From NCBI GenBank assembly GCA_965200145.1, contig CBDATG010000002.1:806001-870000 (forward strand): DNA of 64,000 bases, given 5' to 3'. The position numbers and the translations under genes were made by a program. This DNA is from CBDATG01 sp965200145. Lineage in GTDB: Bacteria > Chloroflexota > Dehalococcoidia > Lucifugimonadales > Lucifugimonadaceae. Numbering within the stretch: the first letter of the stretch is position 1; each line of letters begins with the position of its first letter. Below are positions 1 through 8,609 of the stretch, piece after piece. The notes beneath the pieces were generated by a model. That model searched no databases. It was not told the origin of the DNA and saw nothing but the letters and a program-made list of their open reading frames with translations.

Positions 1-2
1 TC

Positions 3-350
3 TTTGGGGAAAATGTCCCAGTCGGCGCAGTACTACTGAACATGGCAGTATTCGGAGCCGTGATCACGTACTTCATGCAGATGCTCGCATTCGTAGTACT
101 CAGAAGCAGAATGCCGAAATCGGAGCGCCCGTACGTCAGCCCCGTGGGTATCGGCGGCGCAGTCGTCGCCGGTGCCATAGCCATCTTCACCCTCGGATTC
201 ATGTTCCTGAACCCCGACTACAGACTCGGGCTGTACTGTTGCGCGGCATGGATCATCATCGGCATCGTCTACTTCGCGGTACGCTCGCGCAAGCAACTGG
301 TGCGCTCCCCAGAGGAAGAGTTCGCACTCAAGCTGTCGGAACGCGCTTGA
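3..350 (+). CDS. APC-family amino acid/amine permease, C-terminal fragment (5' end outside window)
   Basis: The reading frame is open from the left edge of the window and ends at 350, so only about 115 C-terminal residues are visible. They contain the last transmembrane helices of an amino acid-polyamine-organocation transporter, with a short cytoplasmic segment carrying a RPYVSP motif and a charged tail. The pattern of a hydrophobic helix, a basic LRSRMP turn, RPY-SP and two further helices matches the C-terminus of ethanolamine/amino acid permeases of this superfamily. The substrate cannot be told from this fragment. The internal ATG at 42 is not a true start, because the coding frame clearly continues upstream of it. 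The next gene faces it convergently after 62 bp. Confidence 0.7.
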   Translation, partial: FGENVPVGAVLLNMAVFGAVITYFMQMLAFVVLRSRMPKSERPYVSPVGIGGAVVAGAIAIFTLGFMFLNPDYRLGLYCCAAWIIIGIVYFAVRSRKQLVRSPEEEFALKLSERA

Positions 351-412
351 AGTAGCGAGCTGCCGGGCATCGATAAACCCGACCTCGTGCTAATCGATGC
401 AGACTGGCGAGG

Positions 413-1537
413 TCAGTCGCGTTCCGCCAACGGAACGTACGGCCTGGCGGATGGCCCGTCGTAGTCGGCATTCGGACGAATCAACGTGTTGTCTCCGCGT
501 TGTTCGATCACATGCGCTATCCAACCTGCCGTCCTACTCACCGCGAACAGCGGGGTAAACATGCATGTCGGAACCCCAGCGTAGTGATACGCGAGCGACG
601 CGTAAAAGTCCAAGTTGGGAAACAATCCCTTTTCGTCCATCATCACCCGTTCAATCCGCGCAGCAATGTCGAATAGATCGCTACCACCGCGCTCTGAGCA
701 AAGGCGGCGTGCCAGCTCCTTGACGATCTCAGACCGGGGATCGCCGTTCTTGTAAACCCTGTGCCCGAAACCCATCACCAGTCTGCGCGCCTTCAGCATC
801 TGCTTAATCGATTTCTCCGCGTCCAATGGACTGTCAAAGCTGCCAATCAGCTCCATCGCCGCTTCGTTCGCACCGCCATGCAACGGACCGCGCAACGCGC
901 CTATACCTGCCACTACTGAGGAATATGCATCGGCCAATGTGCTGGCAACCACCCGCGCCGCGAACGTTGACGCGTTGTACTCATGCTCTGCGTACAGCAC
1001 TAGGATCGTGTCCAGCGCATCTCTTGAATTCGGACCCGACTCGCTCCCGGTGAGCATATGCAGATAGTTCCCGGCCAACGTGTGCTCCGCCGCAACCGTC
1101 GATATCGCAACACGGCGATTCGCGTACCTATACCAGTAGCACAACATCGACAACATCGCCGCCATGAGCCTGTCTGCTACATACGCCGCCGACCGGCCTT
1201 TCGCATCTTCCGGCTCCAGCACACCGATCAACGACGCACCAGTACGAATAACGTCCATGGGATGAGACGACATCGGCATGGCGCGCAATGCTTCCAATAC
1301 CGGAGGCGGCAGCTCCGACATGTTCCGCAAGCGTGAACGATACGCCGCTAGCTCTCCCGCATTCGGCAATTTCCCGTAAATGAGAAGATACGCGACCTCT
1401 TCAAAGCTCGCAGAAGCCGCCAAGTCTTGGATGCTGTAACCACGGTATGTGAGACCAGCACCAGCTTTGCCGACAGTAGAAATCGATGTGGTGCCGACGG
1501 TTACTCCTGCCAGGCCAGGGACGAACGCAGCTGTCAT
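413..1537 (-). CDS. prpC: 2-methylcitrate synthase / citrate synthase family protein
   Basis: This 374-residue protein has all the citrate synthase landmarks. GPLHGGAN lies at about 217-224 with catalytic His220, MGFGHRVYK at about 255-263 with His259, and FPNLDFY holds catalytic Asp310. A C-terminal stretch, FTPLFAVSRTAGWIAH, binds citrate/CoA. It would condense propionyl-CoA (or acetyl-CoA) with oxaloacetate in the cytoplasm. Its ATG overlaps the stop of the upstream methylisocitrate lyase gene (ATGA), so the two are translationally coupled; that neighbour is why 2-methylcitrate synthase is preferred over TCA citrate synthase. Sequence alone cannot fix substrate preference. No prpD or acnD lies nearby. 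Confidence 0.88.
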   Translation of the reverse strand: MTAAFVPGLAGVTVGTTSISTVGKAGAGLTYRGYSIQDLAASASFEEVAYLLIYGKLPNAGELAAYRSRLRNMSELPPPVLEALRAMPMSSHPMDVIRTGASLIGVLEPEDAKGRSAAYVADRLMAAMLSMLCYWYRYANRRVAISTVAAEHTLAGNYLHMLTGSESGPNSRDALDTILVLYAEHEYNASTFAARVVASTLADAYSSVVAGIGALRGPLHGGANEAAMELIGSFDSPLDAEKSIKQMLKARRLVMGFGHRVYKNGDPRSEIVKELARRLCSERGGSDLFDIAARIERVMMDEKGLFPNLDFYASLAYHYAGVPTCMFTPLFAVSRTAGWIAHVIEQRGDNTLIRPNADYDGPSARPYVPLAERD

Positions 1538-2433
1538 ACCGGCAAATCTCCTTCCGTTAAACGCGCCTCCTGGTTACGCCGCAATACGGCGTCGATCCGA
1601 GACTGCGCATCCGTATATCCGATATGTCGATAGAGGTCTTCCCTAGACTCCATCATCTCCAACATCCGCTCCTGAGTGCCGCGCTCCCGAATCTCGCGGT
1701 AGACCAACTCGGCCGCCTTAGACATCGCACGAAACGCAGACAACGGGTAGATGACCATGGAAACCCCAGCATCCCGCAATTCGTCAACCGACCAAAGCGG
1801 TGTCTTACCAAACTCGGTGATATTCGCAAGGATCGGCACACCACACGCACCAGCGAACTCACGATACTGATCAAGGTCCGTCACAGCTTCAGCAAATATC
1901 GCATCCGCACCAGCGGCAACGTACGACGCGCAACGCGACAACGTCGATTCCAAACCCTCAATTGCCAATGCGTCAGTCCTGGCGATGATCATGAAGTCAT
2001 CGCTTGCCCGCGCCTCACACGCGAACAATAAGCGGTCGCACATCTCCGCCGTATCTACCACCTCTTTACCTTCAAGGTGCCCGCACCGTTTGTTTTGGAC
2101 CTGGTCTTCAATGTGCAATGCCTTCGCGCCTGCCCGATCCATCTGTTGCACCGTCCGGGCAATGCTCGGAGCCGACCCCCAACCCGTATCGCAATCAACG
2201 AGCATAGGCAAATCACACACCGAAGTGATCCGACGCACATCCTCCAATACGTCAGTCAACGAAGTGATGCCTAGGTCCTGTAAACCATACGACGCGGTGG
2301 CAACTCCGCTGCCGCTGAGATAGACGGCATTGAATCCCAAGCGTCGCGCCGTGATGGCGGCGTAGGCATTGATAACGCCGGGCATCTGCAACGGGGTCTC
2401 CAGCTCCAACGCCGCGGCTAAAGAAACCGTCAC
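1534..2433 (-). CDS. prpB: Methylisocitrate lyase (isocitrate lyase/PEP mutase superfamily)
   Basis: This 299-residue TIM-barrel enzyme carries the KRCGH active-site signature at 115-119. The conserved VDCDTGWG segment at about 79-86 provides metal-binding aspartates, and ARTDA follows at about 170. These features fit 2-methylisocitrate lyase, which splits methylisocitrate into pyruvate and succinate at the end of the methylcitrate cycle for propionate. The start is GTG (2433), with a purine-rich GAGAG about 8 nt upstream. It is the first gene of a two-gene operon with prpC and overlaps it by 4 nt. A sigma-70-like promoter lies about 65 bp upstream. Other PEP mutase-family lyases (for example oxaloacetate hydrolases) are possible, but the prpC linkage supports this call. 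Confidence 0.88.
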   Translation of the reverse strand: MTVSLAAALELETPLQMPGVINAYAAITARRLGFNAVYLSGSGVATASYGLQDLGITSLTDVLEDVRRITSVCDLPMLVDCDTGWGSAPSIARTVQQMDRAGAKALHIEDQVQNKRCGHLEGKEVVDTAEMCDRLLFACEARASDDFMIIARTDALAIEGLESTLSRCASYVAAGADAIFAEAVTDLDQYREFAGACGVPILANITEFGKTPLWSVDELRDAGVSMVIYPLSAFRAMSKAAELVYREIRERGTQERMLEMMESREDLYRHIGYTDAQSRIDAVLRRNQEARLTEGDLPV

Positions 2434-2498
2434 ACCAAACTCTCAATCATGACCATCCCTCGCGTCGCATCTCTATCTGAACAAAAGCCAACAGTCTC

Positions 2499-2527
2499 AG
2501 TATTGACGAATCTCCAGCCCTTGTCAA
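2499..2527 (-). promoter_or_regulatory. Candidate sigma-70 promoter for prpB-prpC
   Basis: Read on the minus strand, a perfect TTGACA -35 box (2522-2527) is separated by 17 bp from AATACT (2499-2504), a 4/6 match to the -10 consensus. The predicted start near 2492 leaves a leader of about 60 nt before the GTG of prpB. Both the spacing and the position relative to the operon are good. No operator repeat is obvious beside it. Confidence 0.5.
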
Positions 2528-2570
2528 CACAGACGCTGGATGCCAAAGGTAATGGACTCTCACGAGATGC

Positions 2571-3407
2571 TCAAAACCTCTGGATCGCAGACCAAACCAC
2601 AACTGGCGCGACGAGCAGGATAACGAGTCCGACGACCAGCCTCAACCCAGTCGCATCGAAGCGGTTCGCGTAGTGTGTGCCCACCACCATACCGAGCACT
2701 CCCGGCACCCCGACGATGACGACGAGGACCCAGTCAACGTTACCCCTCAAGACATGACCGCCGAATCCCGACAATCCCACTAGAACCGTGATGGCCAGGT
2801 TCGTCCCCGCCGCCTTATGCGGCTCAATACGCATCGCGAGCAACGCAGGCATTCGCAAAACACCTAGCACAAGACCAACCGCACCGCCGATGAGGCCTAT
2901 TGCCAGTCCTGCAACGCCCTCCCGAGCCGATCTCCGCCAATCTACACCTCGATAAGTCTGCCCAGTCACTGCCTTGCGCCGCCTCACCTGCGGATAACGC
3001 CGCCTGAGGTTGATGACGCGCAACGACCAGTAGACCAGCCATAAAGACGACCACGCCATCAATCCCGCAACCACAACAAGCAATATCCAAATTGGCACCA
3101 AGCCAGAGAAGTAACCGCCGATGAACGCTCCGAGTATCGCCGGACCTCCCATTGCCAGAACGACCGACCACAGCACGCTCTTGTTCAGCAGTGCCGTAAT
3201 AGTCGAGAAACCCGAACCCATAACCGAAATGATCAGATTTGTGCCAGCGGCCAACAGCGGGTCAACGCCGAAAAACGTGAGCATCGGGAGACGAATCACG
3301 CCTAGCGCAATCCCGACGGTCCCACCTGTCAATCCAATCAACAGCGAGCCCGCCGCCATCAAACCGAGCTGCCAGTACTCAAAGCCCGTGTCGAGACCGA
3401 AAATCAT
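2571..3407 (-). CDS. TauE/SafE-family (sulfite/organosulfur anion) membrane permease
   Basis: This 278-residue integral membrane protein has two homologous halves. Each holds a glycine-rich repeat (GLTGGTVGIALGVIRLPML near the N-terminus and a GLIGGAVGLVLGVLRMPALL-like copy in the second half) followed by AAGTNL-I, the hallmark duplication of the TauE/SafE family. A basic loop of about 35 residues (RRRYPQVRRRK) joins the halves. Family members export sulfite, sulfoacetate or other organic anions. I chose the ATG at 3407 (MIFGLDTG) over the longer open frame to 3473, because the extra residues are hydrophilic and unlike the family. It lies 180 bp downstream of the co-directional DapA-family gene and may be read from it. 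Substrate unknown. Confidence 0.8.
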   Translation of the reverse strand: MIFGLDTGFEYWQLGLMAAGSLLIGLTGGTVGIALGVIRLPMLTFFGVDPLLAAGTNLIISVMGSGFSTITALLNKSVLWSVVLAMGGPAILGAFIGGYFSGLVPIWILLVVVAGLMAWSSLWLVYWSLRVINLRRRYPQVRRRKAVTGQTYRGVDWRRSAREGVAGLAIGLIGGAVGLVLGVLRMPALLAMRIEPHKAAGTNLAITVLVGLSGFGGHVLRGNVDWVLVVIVGVPGVLGMVVGTHYANRFDATGLRLVVGLVILLVAPVVVWSAIQRF

Positions 3408-3587
3408 CTCGGACCCGCGTAAAAATCTATGCCGGCTGACCTGGACGAAACAGTCGCCGGCGTGGGACACCAATCGTCGTCGTCATCCTCGCGATTCGCA
3501 GGCAACCGCACCATCCCGCGGCGGAACCGACGCGTCCGTCGCACTCCAAGCTTGATGACGGGCATTCCGCCGATGCTTGCAGCCCCC

Positions 3588-4493
3588 CTACACATCAAGA
3601 ACACCCGCTCGGCTCAACTCGGACTCGATCTCGCTATAGTGAGCCGCATCTGGCTTGAGCGAAGGACCACGCGCGAAGGTCGACCCATCAGCAAATACTC
3701 CGCGCTTGTACAGGATGAACTTGTAAATCCAATTCGCAAGTCCTTGGCCCTGTGCCAGTATGCGGATCAGAGATGCGAACTTGTCGAATATCTCAAACGC
3801 TCCAGAGGCATCGCCAGACTGCCACAGGTCCCAAACCTTCACGAATACGTCCGGCATCGTCGCCCCAGGCATCGAACCCACCGATCCTCGGGCAAGCTCT
3901 TCCAAGAAAAACGCACCGCCCATGCCTCCAAAAATAATCAGATTCGTTTCGTCGCCGGCAATCTGCTTCGCCTCCACAACTCGCGGCAGCGTGGGCGGTG
4001 TCTCAACCTTGATGTAGCAAAGATTCTCATGCCGTCGAGCGCACTCCACCGCCATGCCCGGTGGAACTGGCGCGGTAGATTGATCCTGCATGAAGATCGG
4101 AATTGATACCGAGGCTGCAACCTCCTCGAAGAAACGGATATGCTCTGATGCAGTAGTCGGGATATAGCTGGTCGGGCGAATCATCAACGCATCTGCTCCC
4201 AAGTCTTCCGCACGCCGAGAGTAATGGATCGTGACAGCTGTGCCCTCGCCGCCAGTGTTCATCACTACCGGCACGCGACCATTCGCAGATTTCACCACCG
4301 ACTTCAGCACGTCATCGCGCTCGGACTCCGTCAGCTTGAACACCTCACTCGCCATCGCAATCCCGAGCCCGTGGACACCATGAGCGAGCAACCATTCAAT
4401 CTGACGTTCCAAGTCTTGATAAACAATCCTGCCTTGGGCATCGAACGGCATGCTGATTATCGGGAAAATACCACGCATCCCTAAGTTGACCAT
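3588..4493 (-). CDS. Dihydrodipicolinate synthase/N-acetylneuraminate lyase-family protein
   Basis: This 301-residue class I aldolase-type TIM barrel has the Schiff-base lysine in YIKVETPP (Lys162) and a GGMGG glycine turn after strand 7, both typical of the DapA/NanA superfamily. The usual GTTGE substrate loop reads AMASEV and the YY pair reads RPTSY. It is therefore unlikely to be true DapA for lysine synthesis, and more likely a catabolic 2-oxo-acid lyase or dehydratase. The ATG at 4493 is preferred over 4508 because GGGAGG lies about 7 nt upstream of it. It sits in the same direction between the OadB-like gene upstream and TauE downstream. Exact substrate unknown. Confidence 0.8.
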   Translation of the reverse strand: MVNLGMRGIFPIISMPFDAQGRIVYQDLERQIEWLLAHGVHGLGIAMASEVFKLTESERDDVLKSVVKSANGRVPVVMNTGGEGTAVTIHYSRRAEDLGADALMIRPTSYIPTTASEHIRFFEEVAASVSIPIFMQDQSTAPVPPGMAVECARRHENLCYIKVETPPTLPRVVEAKQIAGDETNLIIFGGMGGAFFLEELARGSVGSMPGATMPDVFVKVWDLWQSGDASGAFEIFDKFASLIRILAQGQGLANWIYKFILYKRGVFADGSTFARGPSLKPDAAHYSEIESELSRAGVLDV

Positions 4494-4590
4494 TTCGTCG
4501 CCTCCCATCGGTTACTTCCGACTGCCATATCGGTTAATCGCAATTGATATCACACTACGGCGAACAGTTACTGCACCGTTAGGAAGCCTA

Positions 4591-5793
4591 TTACAGAAGT
4601 TGCGGCACCACAGCTAGCAGTACGCCCGCAACTGTCGCAGTCCCGATAACTCCGGCCACATTGGGACCCATCGCGTGCATCAACAGGAAATTCTCCCGGT
4701 CCTCAGCATGTCCCATATCCTGCACAACCCTAGCGGCCATTGGCACCGCCGAAACTCCTGCCGCGCCGATCATCGGATTCACCTTTGACTTCGTGAACAG
4801 ATTCATCAACTTCGCAATCAGGATGCCCGTGATCGTAGCGGTAGAGAACGCGAAGAGCCCCAATACGAATATCCCAAGCGTCTCAGGTTGCAAGAAAACA
4901 CTGCCAGGCATGGTGGAGCCGACCGCTAAACCAAGCAAGATAATCGTGACGTTCATCAGCGAGTTCTCTGAGACGTCTGCCAATCGAGGCACCACACCTG
5001 ACACCCGGATCAAGTTGCCTAGCATCAGCATCGCTATCAACGGCGATGCAGAAGGCACTATGACGCTGATGATGATCGTTGTCAGAACCGGAAAAATTAT
5101 CAATGTCCTGCGTGACGGCGGCTCCGATGGATACTCCATCTTGATCTGCCTCTCTTGCTTCGTCGTCAACAATCGAATCAACGGAGGCTGGATTATCGGA
5201 ACCAATGCCATGTAGGAGTATGCCGCCACTGCAGTCGCACCGACTATGTCTCGGACCTCAACATGAGCCAGCGACTCGCCTAGCTCGCGCATCCGGGTCG
5301 AAATGAAAATCGTCGTCGGACCGTCCGCTCCACCGATAATGCCGATCGAAGACGCCTCGAGAAGCCCGAAGCTGAAGAAATCAGTCAATCCCAACAGCAA
5401 CGCGCCAATCAGAGCGAAGAAGACTCCTGCCTGTGCACCCGCTCCCAATAGCAAAGTCTTCGGGTTGGACAACATCGGCGTGAAATCTGTGCCCGCACCA
5501 ACACCGAGGAAAATCAACAGCGGGAATATATCCGTCTCCAGTCCGATGTTCTGGAAGGTCCTCAGAATACCGGTCGGTTCGCCCTCACCACCTAACCGAA
5601 TCAGTTCGCCAAGCGGCAGGTTAGCGAACATGATGCCCATTGAGATAGGCACCAGCAATAGTGGTTCCTTGCGTTTCGCCACGCCGACATACAGCAACGC
5701 AAGAGCGATAACCCACATCGCTACCAGGCGCGGATCGGCAACGATCGCATCGAAGCCCGCGAACACCTGTTCGGCGAAACTTGAATCGGCCAT
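4591..5793 (-). CDS. Na+-translocating decarboxylase, beta subunit (OadB/MmdB/GcdB family)
   Basis: This 400-residue polytopic membrane protein has the family signature GGADGPTTIF. Asp157 in it aligns with the Na+-binding aspartate known to be essential in oxaloacetate decarboxylase beta subunits. Further conserved blocks are FLGVGAGTDF, the NVTIILLGLAVGSTM region, and AAGVSAVPMAARVVQ near the C-terminus. The subunit decarboxylates carboxybiotin on the carrier protein and exports Na+. Its start lies 3 nt after the biotin-carrier stop, giving the order OadG-like, biotin carrier, OadB-like. The acyl substrate is set by a separate carboxyltransferase, which is not in this window. Methylmalonyl-CoA, oxaloacetate, glutaconyl-CoA or malonate are all possible. 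Confidence 0.9.
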   Translation of the reverse strand: MADSSFAEQVFAGFDAIVADPRLVAMWVIALALLYVGVAKRKEPLLLVPISMGIMFANLPLGELIRLGGEGEPTGILRTFQNIGLETDIFPLLIFLGVGAGTDFTPMLSNPKTLLLGAGAQAGVFFALIGALLLGLTDFFSFGLLEASSIGIIGGADGPTTIFISTRMRELGESLAHVEVRDIVGATAVAAYSYMALVPIIQPPLIRLLTTKQERQIKMEYPSEPPSRRTLIIFPVLTTIIISVIVPSASPLIAMLMLGNLIRVSGVVPRLADVSENSLMNVTIILLGLAVGSTMPGSVFLQPETLGIFVLGLFAFSTATITGILIAKLMNLFTKSKVNPMIGAAGVSAVPMAARVVQDMGHAEDRENFLLMHAMGPNVAGVIGTATVAGVLLAVVPQLL

Positions 5794-5796
5794 GGC

Positions 5797-6240
5797 CTAA
5801 CCAAACTCCACGAGCGTCTGTCCCTGCTGAACCGAGTCGTCCGCCGATACGTGCACCGCTTTCACAACGCCATCCAACGAACTCGACAAGGTGTTCTCCA
5901 TCTTCATCGATTCCAACACGACCAACGGGTCGCCTTTGCTCACATTCTCCCCCTCACTGACGTTGACCCGCACTATCTTGCCCGGCATAGGAGCCCGCAA
6001 CACGGAATCGCCACTGGACGCAGGCGCTGGACGCGGTCCTGGAGTCGCCTTCGCAGGAGCAGGTCTCGATCTCGTCCGAGGTGCCCGCTCAGCACGAGGT
6101 GACGGCGCAGGCGCAAGGTCCGGAATCGTCACCTTGTGCTCCCAGCCATCAACCGTCACCGACACTGGGTTCTCAGTTAGGTCACCTACCTCAACTTCGT
6201 AGGTGCGACCGCTCAAAGTCAATTTGAAGCTGCGACTCAT
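5797..6240 (-). CDS. Biotin carboxyl carrier protein of a Na+-pump decarboxylase
   Basis: This 147-residue protein has three parts. An N-terminal beta domain (1-40) resembles the MmdC/OadA linker region, a Pro/Ala/Arg-rich flexible linker follows at about 42-79, and a C-terminal biotinyl domain (80-147) carries ESMKMEN with biotin acceptor Lys113. It shuttles carboxybiotin from the carboxyltransferase to the membrane beta subunit. The ATG at 6240 overlaps the stop of the OadG-like gene (ATGA), so an upstream in-frame GTG at 6249 is less likely. The carrier is separate from any carboxyltransferase domain, as in methylmalonyl-CoA and glutaconyl-CoA decarboxylases and unlike fused OadA. That slightly favours an acyl-CoA substrate. 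Confidence 0.88.
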   Translation of the reverse strand: MSRSFKLTLSGRTYEVEVGDLTENPVSVTVDGWEHKVTIPDLAPAPSPRAERAPRTRSRPAPAKATPGPRPAPASSGDSVLRAPMPGKIVRVNVSEGENVSKGDPLVVLESMKMENTLSSSLDGVVKAVHVSADDSVQQGQTLVEFG

Positions 6241-6629
6241 CGCTTCCACATCTCTATCGCAGGACTGGATTGCCGTAACCGTTGCCTCGTGCGGCCCTGT
6301 GTCAGCCAGTCGTTCGTCGGAAGTACCGCTGCTGTCCCGGTCGAACTCGCGTCGTGTGAGGCTTCATGCTCCGCCGACTCCGCCAACGCGATTGCAACCG
6401 CTATCACGGCTACATTGGCAAGGTTCTCATCTTCGCTCCGATCCTCCTGTACGCCGATCGCAACGACTGGCCGGTCAACTTGCTCCTGCCTCCTCTGCCT
6501 CGCCTCAACTGCGCGATCCAGCCTTGAAACCACCCAAACCGTGATCGCCAACAGCAACAGAACCGCCATGACCATACCCATACCGAGCGCGCTCACATAT
6601 AGGCCGTCAATTATGGTTGTCCAATCCAA
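6237..6629 (-). CDS. OadG/MmdD-like gamma/delta subunit of Na+-pump decarboxylase
   Basis: This 130-residue protein has one N-terminal transmembrane helix (about 10-35, with a GMGMVMAVLLLLAITVWVV core) followed by a charged, Glu/Ala-rich cytoplasmic part. This is the usual build of OadG/MmdD, which anchor and assemble the decarboxylase complex. The C-terminal half is poorly conserved, as in the family. It is the first gene of the three-gene set, and its stop overlaps the carrier start. The 133 bp upstream (6630-6762) separates it from the co-directional pxpC; I see no convincing promoter or terminator there. The call relies on topology and operon position more than on diagnostic residues. Confidence 0.72.
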   Translation of the reverse strand: MDWTTIIDGLYVSALGMGMVMAVLLLLAITVWVVSRLDRAVEARQRRQEQVDRPVVAIGVQEDRSEDENLANVAVIAVAIALAESAEHEASHDASSTGTAAVLPTNDWLTQGRTRQRLRQSSPAIEMWKR

Positions 6630-6762
6630 AAGTGATGTGTCCTGTTCGTAAGGGCGTCCCGGTGAACCGTTAACGCATGTGATACGGCATGTTCATCATG
6701 CACTAATCAATGATGCCACTAACCACTGGTTCAATCAAACGCGAGCCAACTCGTAAGGCACG

Positions 6763-7872
6763 CTAACTGATAACAACAGCAGATTCTTCGCCACCATCAA
6801 TCTTTGCCCACCATAACGACCCGCCGCCGTCTGAACCTGCGCGACGCACCACCACGTTGTACTCAACCGAATTGCACACCATCGCCATCGCTCCCACTTC
6901 TTTCGCCGGTCGCAATTCCGCCTGAAACACGGACGAGCGCACCTGCCGGCTCAACTCCTGTGCCATCGACACGTCCACCTCGGCAAACTTAACTTCGCTA
7001 CCGGGGGGCTTTTGCGCCATCCTGGGCATATCGGCGGTTATGACCGATGCAATCTTTGCATACCCTCCCGTAGTTTGCCTGTCCGCCAACAAAACGATAG
7101 GTTGACCGTCGCTCGGCACTTGTACAGCACCAAAGAATGCCGCCTCCGAAATTATGTCGTGTTTGCCATCCGTCGCAGCTACATGTCCGCCCTCAAGCCG
7201 CGATCCTTGACGGTCCGACACCGCGCTCACCGTGAAGGTGCCGCCCCAGAATTCCGAAATCCCTGACTCAGTGAATACTCCATACTGAGCACCTCTAACA
7301 ACGCGAATCGGGTCCGAAGATGCGACGTACCGAGCATCAAACGCTTCAGGCACAGTAGTCCCTGGTGCTGGGACTCCCCCCGGATCCCCTCGGTCTCCGA
7401 TCTGTAACTGGTCGCCGTCCGCCAGTGCCCTCCCATCCTTCCCGCCCATCTTTGTCCCTAGGTGGGTCGCGCGCGATCCCAAGACCTCTGGCACATCTAT
7501 CCCGCCGTTCACTGCAACGTAGACAAGTGAGCCATCAGCAGGGATACCAAACTCCAAAGTCGAGTCGGACGGAACCAGCAGAGTGGTCCACATAGGTTGC
7601 GTGAAGCCAGATATTGCAACATCAGACCGCGCACCAGTCACTGCAACAATCGCATCGACATTGAAGCGCAATTCCACGCCACCGAATGTGCATTCCAACA
7701 CCGCGGCTCCGATATCATTCCCCACTAACCTGTTTCCCAATACCGTCGCATCCGCATCCAAAACGCCGCTGACAGACACGCCATAGCGTTGACTACCACG
7801 ACGTCCCAAGTCCTGCACGGTCATACGCGGACCTGCCGCGATTACCTCAATATCACCGCCGACAGGAGTCAT
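6763..7872 (-). CDS. pxpC: 5-oxoprolinase subunit PxpC / biotin-dependent carboxyltransferase-like (KipA family)
   Basis: This 369-residue protein has the family opening AAGPRMTVQDLGRRGSQRYG, followed by GVLDADA, ECTFGG and a middle block ending LGTKMGGKDGRAL. A later block, LLADRQTTGGYAKIASVI, is also typical. PxpC works with PxpA and PxpB in ATP-dependent cleavage of 5-oxoproline to glutamate. The same fold occurs in KipA and in the C-terminal part of urea amidolyase. The ATG overlaps the pxpB stop (ATGA). The gene is last in the pxpA-pxpB-pxpC order. The substrate assignment rests on the complete three-gene set. Confidence 0.9.
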   Translation of the reverse strand: MTPVGGDIEVIAAGPRMTVQDLGRRGSQRYGVSVSGVLDADATVLGNRLVGNDIGAAVLECTFGGVELRFNVDAIVAVTGARSDVAISGFTQPMWTTLLVPSDSTLEFGIPADGSLVYVAVNGGIDVPEVLGSRATHLGTKMGGKDGRALADGDQLQIGDRGDPGGVPAPGTTVPEAFDARYVASSDPIRVVRGAQYGVFTESGISEFWGGTFTVSAVSDRQGSRLEGGHVAATDGKHDIISEAAFFGAVQVPSDGQPIVLLADRQTTGGYAKIASVITADMPRMAQKPPGSEVKFAEVDVSMAQELSRQVRSSVFQAELRPAKEVGAMAMVCNSVEYNVVVRRAGSDGGGSLWWAKIDGGEESAVVIS

Positions 7873-8591
7873 GCAACATGTCCGGGGCTCGCGTCATCAT
7901 CGAACTCGGCCGAATCTACAGGAACGAACCGAACACCAGCACCCGGTTCTAGTAACGATGGCGGATTTTTGTCAACATCGAAAAGCTTTGTCGGACTGCG
8001 TCCTATGATGCGCCATCCTCCCGCACTCGCGTTCGGATAGATGCCAGTCTGCGTCTCGGCAATGCCAACCGAGCCGGCCGGGATGCGAACACGAGGAGTC
8101 GTCAAGCGTGGGCAAGATATTCGAGCATCCATGCCACCAAGATACGGGAATCCAGGCGCAAACCCAATCATGAAAACGCGATACGTTGAGCCGCTGTGTA
8201 TGCCGACAACCTGATCCTCCGACATACCGGCATGGTTCGCTACATCCCGCAAGTCCGGGCCATGCTCGCCACCGTAAACTACCGGCACATCGATCGTCCT
8301 ATCGATCTGAACGTCATCACCCGTTACGCCCGGTAAATCTGCATCCGCCAGCAAAGCCGACAGCGCGACCCGCATCTCGGCATCCGCGACACTGCCAAGG
8401 TCGTACTCCACCAATAGTGTCCGGTAAGCCGGAATCATCTCAACAATGTGCGCCGCGATGTCAGATCGCTGCACGACATCAATGAATTGATACACCGACC
8501 GATTGACCGGCTCAGAGATTCCGTCCCCGAACTCGATCAAAATCGACGAGTCGCTCGCCGAGACGACGCGCACCTGGGCGACCTCGCTCAT
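7869..8591 (-). CDS. pxpB: 5-oxoprolinase subunit PxpB (KipI family)
   Basis: This 240-residue protein has the KipI/PxpB signature GFAPGFPYLGGMD at about two-thirds of its length. VRIPAGSVGIAETQTGIYP and GGWRIIGRSPTKLFD follow, all strongly conserved in the allophanate-hydrolase subunit 1-like fold. The N-terminal half is more variable. It partners PxpC and PxpA in 5-oxoprolinase. It starts 18 nt after the pxpA stop and overlaps pxpC by 4 nt, which fits a single transcript and fixed stoichiometry. Confidence 0.9.
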   Translation of the reverse strand: MSEVAQVRVVSASDSSILIEFGDGISEPVNRSVYQFIDVVQRSDIAAHIVEMIPAYRTLLVEYDLGSVADAEMRVALSALLADADLPGVTGDDVQIDRTIDVPVVYGGEHGPDLRDVANHAGMSEDQVVGIHSGSTYRVFMIGFAPGFPYLGGMDARISCPRLTTPRVRIPAGSVGIAETQTGIYPNASAGGWRIIGRSPTKLFDVDKNPPSLLEPGAGVRFVPVDSAEFDDDASPGHVA

Positions 8592-8609
8592 CGAACCAAA
8601 AACCAGCGA

